From Candidatus Heimdallarchaeota archaeon (GTDB lineage Archaea > Asgardarchaeota > Heimdallarchaeia > Hodarchaeales > LC-3): DNA of 15,554 nt. Positions within the stretch are counted from its first letter, which is position 1; every line of letters begins with the position of its first letter. The stretch lies in assembly GCA_027364495.1 (NCBI GenBank), contig DAHXPE010000163.1:1-15554 (forward strand), in the 5' to 3' direction. The notes under the pieces are model-generated. The model was given only the letters and a program-made list of their open reading frames with translations. It searched no databases and was not told the DNA's origin. This document shows, in pieces, positions 1-7,216 of the stretch. The position numbers and the translations under genes are program-made.

Positions 1-4
1 CCTA

Positions 5-142
5 TCAATCTGCCGAAAGAATTTTAATTTTAATTTCTGAATCCATACTATCAAGTAAAAATTTGTGTTCCAAAAGATGCTTATCGTAGAGATGGAGAAA
101 TATTTCTTCTGTGGATTGCGTTATTTTTGGAAAGTTTTTCAT
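5..142 (-). CDS. Possible small protein of 45 residues (doubtful)
   Basis: A short ATG-started ORF encodes a 45-residue peptide that begins MKNFPKITQSTEEIF and ends ILSAD, followed at once by two stops (TGA, TAG). The middle is rich in Leu, His, Glu and Lys and could form an amphipathic helix. No family is recognised. A stop codon lies two codons before the ATG in the same frame and no good Shine-Dalgarno sequence precedes it. A second ATG at 186, preceded by AAAGGAT, opens only an 11-codon frame. An AAATT/AAAATT repeat at about 19-35 precedes the end, and a one-base shift there would keep the frame open to the window edge. It could therefore be the decayed or frameshifted start of a longer gene. 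No function is proposed. Confidence 0.2.
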   Translation of the reverse strand: MKNFPKITQSTEEIFLHLYDKHLLEHKFLLDSMDSEIKIKILSAD

Positions 143-230
143 ACTTCATACATCTAATTATTATCAAAAATTATTGAGTTGTCCATTGATTTATCCTTTT
201 AATTCATTGCAATTTTTTAATTACAAAGTC

Positions 231-275
231 ATAATAAAAATAAAAAGGAAATATTGAATATTTTGGCAATATTTC
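231..275 (-). terminator. Hairpin plus T-tract after dppF
   Basis: A perfect 9-bp inverted repeat (GAAATATTG at 248-256, CAATATTTC at 267-275) with a 10-nt loop is followed, in the direction of dppF transcription, by a T-rich run (complement of 231-247). It lies about 60 bases past the dppF stop codon. T-tracts alone can terminate archaeal RNA polymerase, so the stem may be an addition or may protect the 3' end. The rest of 1-335 holds only the doubtful small ORF and AT-rich sequence. Confidence 0.5.
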
Positions 276-335
276 ATTTCTATTATAAAAAATTGATTGA
301 ATGAGATGATATTTCTGGTTTATTAAGAATTTGTT

Positions 336-1568
336 TTAAATTAAACGCAATTTACTTTCAGTTGCTAATTCATTTTGAAAATGGCATGCTACTTTATGTG
401 AATCAGAAACTTCCATTAATTCAGGTTTGACCTCCATACATTTTTTTTGCATGAAAGGACATCTAGGATGAAATCTGCATCCTGATGGAGGGTTAAGTGC
501 ATCAGCTACTTCGGATTCAGGAATCTCAAAATCAGATTTGTAGTTTGGATCAGGGATAGGGATAGCTTTGAGGAGTGTGTAAGTATAAGGATGTCTGGGT
601 TGCTTGAATACCTCGTTTATATTTCCTGTTTCTACTATTTCACCTACATACATTATTGCGATTTTATTGCAGAAATGTTTTGCAACAGCCAAATCGTGAG
701 TAATGAATAAAATTGACAAATTTAATCGTTCTTTAACCTGGAGGATTAAATCCAATATAGATGCTCTAATTGACACATCAAGCATAGATGTTGGCTCATC
801 AGCAATTAATACCTGCGGATTAACAATAATTGATCTAGCTATGGCAACTCTTTGTCTTTCACCGCCGCTCAATTCATGAGGATATTTATTATAATAATCC
901 ATTGCTGGGTTTAAACCCACTAAAGATAAGATTAATAAAACATCTTTGTCTTGGAATTTTTTGTCTCGTTGGAGTTTGAATCGATAATAAGTATACAACC
1001 CAATAAAGAAAAAGACGACACCATAATAAAAAGCGGGTTGTTGACCAAAAATTAATTTTAATTTATTTGAATAACCTATCATAAAGAAAAAGATCGCTAT
1101 GATACTAAAAATAATTAAACTTATTTCGCCAATATTAGATCCTTTATGGACATTTTTTCTTTCTTCATCTTCGAAACGTCCTTGAATTGCTAAGGCGTTT
1201 GAAAGCTGTTTACCTATTTTTAGTCTTGGATGAAGACTGGTAAAGGGATTCTGAAAAATAAATTGAATATTTTTCCTAAATAACCTACCTTTACGTTCAG
1301 ATGGGAGCATTTTATTGCCTCTCCAATAAAATTCACCCCCTGTTTCAAAATTTAATCCTGCAATGATACGTGCTGTTGTTGTTTTACCACAACCTGATTC
1401 GCCAGCTAATCCAAAAATGTCACCTTGATCAATTTTCAAAGAAATATCATCAACAGCCTTTACTGCTTTTTCTTTTCCTCCTAATATTTTCGCAAACAAA
1501 CTGCCTTCAACAGGAAAATATTTTTTAATGTTTCGTAATTCGATTACAGTTTCTTTTGTATTACTCAT
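336..1568 (-). CDS. dppF: Dipeptide/oligopeptide ABC importer, ATP-binding subunit DppF-like, with membrane insertion
   Basis: This is one of two ATPases that power the peptide importer encoded just upstream. In the 410-residue product, Walker A is GESGCGKTT (56-64), the Q-loop Gln is 106, the signature LSGGERQ is 233-239, Walker B is VLIADEPT (253-260) and the H-loop His is 291. The C-terminal oligo-HPY region (about 363-395) carries Cys364, 370, 377 and 395, a pattern linked to an iron-sulfur cluster in some Dpp ATPases. The odd part is about residues 138-208. Two hydrophobic helices (about 148-165 and 178-195) replace the short link normally found between Q-loop and signature. The ATG at 1568 is preferred because AGGAG lies 12 bases upstream and homology starts there. 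A longer reading from TTG at 1688 adds 40 unlike residues inside dppD. The start overlaps the dppD stop by 8 bases, suggesting translational coupling. Confidence 0.9.
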   Translation of the reverse strand: MSNTKETVIELRNIKKYFPVEGSLFAKILGGKEKAVKAVDDISLKIDQGDIFGLAGESGCGKTTTARIIAGLNFETGGEFYWRGNKMLPSERKGRLFRKNIQFIFQNPFTSLHPRLKIGKQLSNALAIQGRFEDEERKNVHKGSNIGEISLIIFSIIAIFFFMIGYSNKLKLIFGQQPAFYYGVVFFFIGLYTYYRFKLQRDKKFQDKDVLLILSLVGLNPAMDYYNKYPHELSGGERQRVAIARSIIVNPQVLIADEPTSMLDVSIRASILDLILQVKERLNLSILFITHDLAVAKHFCNKIAIMYVGEIVETGNINEVFKQPRHPYTYTLLKAIPIPDPNYKSDFEIPESEVADALNPPSGCRFHPRCPFMQKKCMEVKPELMEVSDSHKVACHFQNELATESKLRLI

Positions 1569-2607
1569 TGTTCGCCAATTCTCCTGATTTTTCATATTCT
1601 GACGTTCCAATGTGACATCTGATAAGATGATTAAAGGAATTAATTTTCCGAAATTCTGGCTCTTCTTTAATACAGATAGTCTTTGCAAATGAACAACGGG
1701 GATTGAAGCGACATCCTGTGGGAGGATTCTTTAAATCTGGGGGGCTACCAGGTATTGATTTCATAGTTTGGTTTTCTTCTAAAATATTGGGAATAGAATT
1801 CATTAAACCTACGGTATACGGATGTTGGGGATTTTTGAATATTTCATTCGTTGAACCAAATTCAACCAGCTTTCCGGCATACATTACTGCTACTTTAGTT
1901 GCTATTTGAGATATAACCCCTAAATCATGGCTAATAAAGATTAAGGACAGTCTTTTTCTTTCTTTTAGTCTTTTGAGAAGAGAAATAATTTTAGCTTGAA
2001 CTAAAACATCTAAAGCAGTAGTTGGTTCATCACAAATAACTAGTTTAGGCTCCAAAATTAATGCTAAAGCAATAGATAATCTTTGCTGCATACCACCAGA
2101 AAATTGAAATGGATAATCATACAATCGACTATAAGGAATATCTAAATCCCCGAAAATTTCTTTAATCCGGTTTACAAATGTTTTTTTATCAAAGTTATGG
2201 GCTTCTAACGTATCAAAGAAATGGTTTTTGATGTTTTGTAATGGATTCAAGGCGTCTTGTGCAGCTTGAAAAACCATCGAGACATATTTCCCCCGCAAAT
2301 TATTCAGATATTCATCAGGGAGTGTCACGATATCAACATATTGTTTATCATTTACTCTAAAAAGGATCTTTCCAGTAGGAATCCTCTTATTACCTTTCAA
2401 TAAATTAATGATTGAAAAGCCTAAAGTAGATTTTCCACAACCAGATTCACCTACTAGACCAATAGAGTCTCCTGGAAAAATATCCATGGAAACTCCATCA
2501 ACTGCTTTGACAAATTCACTTTTATCTTCATAATAAACACGAAGATCCTGAATAGTTAATAGAGGTTTTTCAGGACTTATATTCGAATTATTTACTTGAT
2601 AGTTCAC
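1561..2607 (-). CDS. dppD: Dipeptide/oligopeptide ABC importer, ATP-binding subunit DppD-like
   Basis: This is the second ATPase of the peptide importer, expected to pair with DppF under the DppB/DppC membrane core. The 348-residue product has Walker A GESGCGKST (53-61), Q-loop Gln114, signature FSGGMQQ (169-175), Walker B LVICDEPT (189-196) and H-loop His227. The C-terminal oligo-HPY domain contains GCRFNPRC with Cys299, 305 and 312, plus Cys331. Length is normal for the family, and unlike its partner it has no hydrophobic insert. The start is a GTG at 2607, with GTGGA just upstream and no nearby ATG. It follows dppC by 21 bases and its end overlaps dppF. Assignment to Dpp rather than Opp or nickel transport is not possible from the sequence. 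Confidence 0.93.
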   Translation of the reverse strand: MNYQVNNSNISPEKPLLTIQDLRVYYEDKSEFVKAVDGVSMDIFPGDSIGLVGESGCGKSTLGFSIINLLKGNKRIPTGKILFRVNDKQYVDIVTLPDEYLNNLRGKYVSMVFQAAQDALNPLQNIKNHFFDTLEAHNFDKKTFVNRIKEIFGDLDIPYSRLYDYPFQFSGGMQQRLSIALALILEPKLVICDEPTTALDVLVQAKIISLLKRLKERKRLSLIFISHDLGVISQIATKVAVMYAGKLVEFGSTNEIFKNPQHPYTVGLMNSIPNILEENQTMKSIPGSPPDLKNPPTGCRFNPRCSFAKTICIKEEPEFRKINSFNHLIRCHIGTSEYEKSGELANNE

Positions 2608-2628
2608 AATTGTCCACTTATTAATTTA

Positions 2629-3798
2629 TTAGTTACGTTTTTGGATCAGAGGGTTATATTTTTCGTTTAATGAGTCGCCTACAAGGGCAAATGAAAAAGC
2701 TAATAAAAAGAGCATTATACCAGGAAAAGTTATTAGCCAAGGAGCCAATTGAATGTTAGGAATAGCAGCAGTTAAATCGTAACCCCAATCAGGAGTTGGT
2801 GGCAGTATTCCTATTCCTAAAAATGCCAATGCTGCCCCCGTTAATATAGCATCGGTCATAGAAAATGGAATTAATGCCATTGGTGCAGCAATAACATTTG
2901 GTAAAATATATCTAAACATTATCGTAAAATCACTAGCACCTAATACCTTAGCTGATTCAACAAATGAAGATTCTCTTATTTGTAACACAATGGATCTTAC
3001 TATAACAAAGAAAGATGGAATATACAGGAGACCCACTGAAAATGAGACTACTAAAATAATTCTCAAAGTTTGTCCTGAGGGAGTATTAGTGTCAATGATA
3101 GAAAAATGTGTGAAAGGGATGAAAATTTGAATATTTTGGATAAAAGTTGATAAAAGAATAGCCAATAACAATGCTGGGAAAGAAACGATTATATCACTAA
3201 CTGTTTTTAAGATACTGTCAATTCGACCTCCATAATACCCACTAATTAATCCTAAAGGTACACCTGCAAAAAAGCATATAAATGCTGCAATAAAGGACAT
3301 TTGAAGAGGAATTTGAGCACCGTAAATAATTCTTGAATAGACATCGTAACCGAATAGAGTGGTGCCCATAATTATTCCGGGACCTGGAGGTTGTTGCCTG
3401 CAATATGCATTATGAGCAGCTCCACAAATATACAATGATTTATCATAACTATAGGGAGCTAAAATAGGAGCAAAGATAGCCATGATTCCAAATATTGTTA
3501 AAATAGCTAACCCAATACCTAATAATTTGTCATTCTTAAATTTCCAGATGAAAATCGAAATAACAATTAACACAAAAATTATTTGAGGTAGGAGTATAAT
3601 AGCAGTGTTGATTAAAATTTCTAGGTTAAAAATCAGATTAAAATTTACTTCTCCTGGTAAACCTATAAGCCAATAGAGAAACAAACATAAAAATATAATT
3701 AAAATTACCCATTTCTTTTTAAAAACATTATAAATTGTGGTTGGAACTGACTGATTAAGTCGAGGATTTTTCAATTCTTCTGGTAATTCTAAAGTCAT
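2629..3798 (-). CDS. dppC: Dipeptide/oligopeptide ABC importer, permease DppC-like, with N-terminal membrane extension
   Basis: This is one of the two membrane permeases of the peptide importer. The 389-residue product is longer than the usual roughly 280-320. The family's usual start (a basic patch, a helix, then FAPILAPYSYDK) is only reached at about residues 86-119. Before it lie two extra hydrophobic helices (about 30-46 and 62-85). The rest is typical: a core of about five helices and the EAA coupling loop ESAKVLGASDFTIMFRYILP (281-300), which contacts the ATPase. The ATG at 3798 is preferred over an upstream TTG at 3819 because AGGCGA lies just upstream. The gene sits 37 bases after dppB and 21 before dppD, consistent with one operon. 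Confidence 0.92.
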   Translation of the reverse strand: MTLELPEELKNPRLNQSVPTTIYNVFKKKWVILIIFLCLFLYWLIGLPGEVNFNLIFNLEILINTAIILLPQIIFVLIVISIFIWKFKNDKLLGIGLAILTIFGIMAIFAPILAPYSYDKSLYICGAAHNAYCRQQPPGPGIIMGTTLFGYDVYSRIIYGAQIPLQMSFIAAFICFFAGVPLGLISGYYGGRIDSILKTVSDIIVSFPALLLAILLSTFIQNIQIFIPFTHFSIIDTNTPSGQTLRIILVVSFSVGLLYIPSFFVIVRSIVLQIRESSFVESAKVLGASDFTIMFRYILPNVIAAPMALIPFSMTDAILTGAALAFLGIGILPPTPDWGYDLTAAIPNIQLAPWLITFPGIMLFLLAFSFALVGDSLNEKYNPLIQKRN

Positions 3799-3835
3799 TT
3801 TTGGTCGCCTTTGTATCAAATTTATTTAATTTCTT

Positions 3836-5299
3836 TTATAATCGCACTCTTTTATCTATTGATGCGTAAATAATGTCAGAAATGAAACTAACAATCGCAA
3901 CACAAATAGAAAATAATATAACTGCTGCCTGTATCTGTGGATAATCTTTACTAACTATAGCATTGTATAAATAAAGACCTAACCCAAAATAAGAAAATGT
4001 AGTTTCAGTTAAAATAGCACCACCTAGCAAAATTGCAAATTGCAAACCAATAATAGGAATAGAAGGAATAGTGGCATTTTTCAAGGCATAATCATATGTT
4101 ATTTTTCTATCTGATATACCACGAGCTTTAGAAGAATCAATAAACTGTTCATATACCACAGTAACCATGTTAGTACGAACAAGACGTGCAACAACACCAG
4201 AAAGCAATAATCCAAGAGTTAAACCAGGTAAGAGTAAGTGGCTAAAAACATCCTGGAATAAAGTTAAACCAGTATAGCTAGCACCCACTGAAACATCAGT
4301 TTTAATGACAAACCAAGATTCATAAAAGTAAGGAATCAAAGGGATAAGACTAAGAAGGATAGCTAAAACGAATATTTTTTTGAAATATCCTTTAGCTTCA
4401 TTTTCAAATGTCGTGTAAAAATATAGCCAGATGAAGAATGAAAAGAAAAAAAGTAAACCTTTAGCCAAAAAGGTATATGTTCCTAATATTGCATCTAATG
4501 ATATAAGTCCTTTATTAAAAACCAAAAACTGAGCAACCTCAGAAATTACAAAGGTAATTCCCAACATGATAAGAGTTTGTTGATTAACTTCTTTTTCGTA
4601 AATTTTGGTATAATAGAAATAAGCGATTAAGAAACTTAAAAACCATACAGCAAATATTACATAATAAATAACATCCCAACCAGGGGGACCTGAAAATAAA
4701 AGTGTATCAACTGAATAAATACCCGTAATACGATGAATATAAGAAGTCACATTAGTACCAGTTCGTAAGTTCGATGGTATCCAACCTAGAGAACCAATAG
4801 TTGTTTTTTGGAATATCTGAGAAAAAATAACTTGCATCCAAATACCCATCCAAAAAATAGGGATGGAATAAACAGCTATTGTATAAATTCTTAATAAATG
4901 ATCGCGATTTTGACCTCGATATTTACCTGAATAGGTTCCAATTAAAATACCTAAAGGTACACCTATAATAGAAGCTAGAATCGAGAGTTCGATTGTTGCC
5001 ATAAATCGAGGAATGATATCATTGATTATCGGTGTGTTACTTTGAATAGCTGATCCAAAATCAAATTTTATAAAAATATTTTGAATAAATAATAAATATT
5101 GATCCCAAAGTGATTTATTAAGTCCGAACTGTGCATTCAATCTAGCAACTTGTGCTGGAGATAACTTCAAATTTAACACTCTAACGGGACTGGCTCCGGG
5201 TAATACCCTAATCAAAAAAAATACTATCGTTGTCAGAACGAATATAGAGACAGGAATCAGAATGATACGTCGGATAACATAACTGCGATAACTAGCCAT
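3836..5299 (-). CDS. dppB: Dipeptide/oligopeptide ABC importer, permease DppB-like, with large membrane insertion
   Basis: This is the first gene of the peptide importer operon and the second half of its membrane channel. The N-terminus is typical of DppB: a basic RSYVIRR, a first helix and FFLIRVLPG at 27-35. The EAA loop is at about 383-412 (QFIDSSKARGISDRKITYDY) and the end ASIDKRVRL is also typical. At 487 residues it is much longer than the usual roughly 310-340. The extra length lies at about 205-345, between the third and fourth family helices, and contains about four hydrophobic helices (near 208-230, 242-262, 272-295 and 308-325). The ATG at 5299 is chosen because family homology begins there. 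A reading from TTG at 5380 would add 27 Phe/Ile/Tyr-rich residues that look like translated AT-rich leader. Confidence 0.92.
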   Translation of the reverse strand: MASYRSYVIRRIILIPVSIFVLTTIVFFLIRVLPGASPVRVLNLKLSPAQVARLNAQFGLNKSLWDQYLLFIQNIFIKFDFGSAIQSNTPIINDIIPRFMATIELSILASIIGVPLGILIGTYSGKYRGQNRDHLLRIYTIAVYSIPIFWMGIWMQVIFSQIFQKTTIGSLGWIPSNLRTGTNVTSYIHRITGIYSVDTLLFSGPPGWDVIYYVIFAVWFLSFLIAYFYYTKIYEKEVNQQTLIMLGITFVISEVAQFLVFNKGLISLDAILGTYTFLAKGLLFFFSFFIWLYFYTTFENEAKGYFKKIFVLAILLSLIPLIPYFYESWFVIKTDVSVGASYTGLTLFQDVFSHLLLPGLTLGLLLSGVVARLVRTNMVTVVYEQFIDSSKARGISDRKITYDYALKNATIPSIPIIGLQFAILLGGAILTETTFSYFGLGLYLYNAIVSKDYPQIQAAVILFSICVAIVSFISDIIYASIDKRVRL

Positions 5300-5360
5300 T
5301 GAACAGTCCAGAATAAAAAGAATGAAAATAAAAGAATAAGAAAAATAAATAAAATAGTTT

Positions 5361-5369
5361 TTTATAAAA
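5361..5369 (-). promoter_or_regulatory. Candidate TATA box for the dpp operon
   Basis: TTTTATAAA on the minus strand resembles an archaeal TATA box. It lies about 60 bases upstream of the preferred dppB start, which would give a leader of about 35 bases. In such AT-rich DNA, chance matches are common. If correct, it argues against the upstream TTG start at 5380. Confidence 0.25.
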
Positions 5370-5509
5370 TTTTGTGTCAAAAGTTGAGCAAATTTAGTTA
5401 GATTGGTTATGGAATTTTTATTGAATGATTTTTTAATATCAGCCTTTCTTTCTTATCAAAAACAAGTATTGAAATTATTCTCTAGGTTGGATAAAAAATA
5501 ACCGATCTA

Positions 5510-5545
5510 CTCTATAAATAGAGCTCTGATTAAAAATTATTAATC
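5510..5545 (-). promoter_or_regulatory. Two adjacent inverted repeats between livF and dppB
   Basis: In the 5300-5593 gap, CTCTAT-AA-ATAGAG (5510-5523) is a near-perfect palindrome with a TATA-like core. GATTAA-6-TTAATC (5528-5545) is an inverted repeat next to it. On the minus strand a T-rich run (complement of 5491-5498) follows. The pair could be the liv operon terminator, an operator over a second dpp promoter, or both. The sequence alone does not decide. Confidence 0.3.
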
Positions 5546-5593
5546 AAATGCAAATTTATTTATCTTAAAAATACATTTTCCAATGTTAAATAA

Positions 5594-6394
5594 TTATAAT
5601 CCTAAAAATGCTTCTCTTACATATGGATTATTAAGAATTTCTTCTTTGGATCCTGCTAGTTTTATTCGACCATTTTCCATGACATATCCTCTTTCACAAA
5701 TATTAAAAGCCATGGTAATATCCTGTTCAACCATTAATATGCTCATATCTTTTTTTCTTTTTTTCATTGCATTAATGGCATCCAAAATATTGTTTTTAAT
5801 TAAGGGCGCTAGACCTAAACTTGGTTCATCAAGCAGTAATAATTTAGGATCTCCCATTAATGCTCTTCCGATGGCAATCATTTGTTGTTGACCACCGCTA
5901 AATTTACTGGCTTCATCAAATAACCGTTCTTGTAATACTGGGAATAGATTTAGAACATCTTCTAACAATTTTGCCTTTTTTCCCTCATCTTTGATAGTAT
6001 AGGCTCCAAGCATTAAATTTTGTTCGACAGTGGATTCGGGGAATAAATGTCTTCTTTCTGGACAATGAATGATACCTTGTTGTACAATTTGATGAGGTTT
6101 CATAGAATTATTTAATTTTATTTTTCTAAAATCAGATTTTGATGATTCCCTTATTATTTTATTATTAAAATATATTTTTCCACGTTCTAATTCTACTAAT
6201 CCAGAAATAGCATTCATTAATGTAGTTTTACCAGTTCCATTCGGACCAATGATTCCAACACTCTCACCTTTTAGAATCTTTAATGTAATTCCCGCAATTG
6301 CAATTGCTCTACCATAATGGACACTAACATCTTGTAATTCGAGTGTATGATCTTTTACATTAGAGGAATTAGAATCCACATTATTATATAACAT
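5594..6394 (-). CDS. livF: Branched-chain amino acid-type ABC importer, ATP-binding subunit LivF
   Basis: This is one of the two ATPases of the HAAT/Liv importer and the last gene of its operon. The 266-residue product has Walker A GPNGTGKTT (50-58), the LivF-type segment IIHCPERRHLFPESTVEQNL (108-127), signature FSGGQQQ (165-171) and Walker B LLLLDEPSLGLAP (185-197). The switch position is MVEQD with Gln224 rather than His, which is normal for LivF. The C-terminus EAFLGL also fits the family. About 20 non-conserved residues precede the first conserved strand. The ATG at 6394 follows livG by 25 bases and has only a weak A-rich ribosome site, so coupling to upstream translation is likely. Confidence 0.94.
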   Translation of the reverse strand: MLYNNVDSNSSNVKDHTLELQDVSVHYGRAIAIAGITLKILKGESVGIIGPNGTGKTTLMNAISGLVELERGKIYFNNKIIRESSKSDFRKIKLNNSMKPHQIVQQGIIHCPERRHLFPESTVEQNLMLGAYTIKDEGKKAKLLEDVLNLFPVLQERLFDEASKFSGGQQQMIAIGRALMGDPKLLLLDEPSLGLAPLIKNNILDAINAMKKRKKDMSILMVEQDITMAFNICERGYVMENGRIKLAGSKEEILNNPYVREAFLGL

Positions 6395-6419
6395 ATCTTT
6401 TTAACCAAAATCCATTTTT

Positions 6420-7205
6420 TTAATAATTTGTTCCTAAATATGCATTAATAACTTCATTGTTTGAAACAATTTCCTTGGGAGTACCAATCGCCAAAACTTT
6501 TCCTTGATTAATGACAATTACCCTATCTACTAATTTCATCAAAATATTTAATTTATGCTCAACTATTATGGCAGTCATTCCATTTTTTCTAGATTCTCTA
6601 ATAACACGTTCTATCCTAAATGCTTCTTCAACCGAAACTCCAGCAAATGGTTCATCTAGTAATAACAATTCAGGAAATAATGCCATTGCTCTAGCAAAAT
6701 CTAATCTTTTCAAATCTCCTTGTGGTAAAATAAAGGCAGGATAATTTTTCTTTTCGGACAAATCGACGGTTATTAAAGACCAAATAGCACGATTTTTCAG
6801 TGTTTTTGGACTCTGAAAAAAATTTCTAGAAACATGAGAAACCAACGTGTTTTGAGTTGCAGTAAGCATTTTGAATGGTCTAGCTTGCTGAAATGTTCTT
6901 GCCATTCCAATTTTTGCTATTTTTGAAGATGATCGACCTGTAATATCCATATTTTTAAATATAATAGTTCCATGATCTGGTTTTAGATATCCCGTTAATA
7001 AATTGAATAATGTAGTTTTACCTGCACCATTGGGCCCAATGATTCCAATTATTTCTCCTTTTTTAACCTCAAAACTTACATAATTAACTGCTATTAGCCC
7101 TTTAAAAGTCTTTTTTAGGTTTTGAACAGAAAGGATAACTTCATTTGAAATAAATTTTCCTGAATCTTCTTCTTGCTCATGTTCATCAATAATATTTTCA
7201 GACAT
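6420..7205 (-). CDS. livG: Branched-chain amino acid-type ABC importer, ATP-binding subunit LivG
   Basis: This is the partner ATPase of LivF. Counting from the ATG at 7205 (261 residues), Walker A is GPNGAGKTT (57-65), the Q-loop lies in MARTFQQARPF (101-111), Walker B is ELLLLDEPFAGV (179-190) and the switch His is 217 in IIVEH. The signature is unusual: LPQGDLKRLDFARA (160-173), where LivG normally reads like L-(S/A/P)-Y-G-x-Q-R-x-L-E-x-A-R-A. The segment just before it is short. A GTG at 7217 in the same frame overlaps the livM stop (TAGTG) and would add four residues. The ATG is preferred mildly, since neither start has a well-spaced ribosome site. The N-terminus is acidic and not conserved. 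Confidence 0.92.
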   Translation of the reverse strand: MSENIIDEHEQEEDSGKFISNEVILSVQNLKKTFKGLIAVNYVSFEVKKGEIIGIIGPNGAGKTTLFNLLTGYLKPDHGTIIFKNMDITGRSSSKIAKIGMARTFQQARPFKMLTATQNTLVSHVSRNFFQSPKTLKNRAIWSLITVDLSEKKNYPAFILPQGDLKRLDFARAMALFPELLLLDEPFAGVSVEEAFRIERVIRESRKNGMTAIIVEHKLNILMKLVDRVIVINQGKVLAIGTPKEIVSNNEVINAYLGTNY

Positions 7206-7216
7206 CGTTATTTTCA

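Noticed and set aside
945..1157. DppF insert as a frameshift artefact
   Set aside because: The frame is continuous and conserved motifs on both sides are in the same frame. A pair of compensating frameshifts producing two clean hydrophobic helices is unlikely.
1569..1688. 40-residue N-terminal extension of DppF from a TTG start
   Set aside because: Lies inside dppD, shows no likeness to DppF, and an ATG with AGGAG at the right distance is available at 1568.
1703..1909. Plus-strand ORF of 68 codons
   Set aside because: Antisense to dppD, with no ribosome site and no recognisable protein. The minus strand carries clear ABC ATPase motifs here.
5300..5380. 27-residue hydrophobic N-terminal extension of DppB from a TTG start
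   Set aside because: Composition is that of translated AT-rich leader, and the typical DppB start follows directly at the ATG at 5299.
5583..5891. Plus-strand ORF of 102 codons
   Set aside because: Antisense to the conserved Walker B and signature region of livF. Such mirror ORFs are common opposite ABC ATPase genes.
6511..6744. Plus-strand ORF of 77 codons
   Set aside because: Antisense to the conserved part of livG, with no support of its own.
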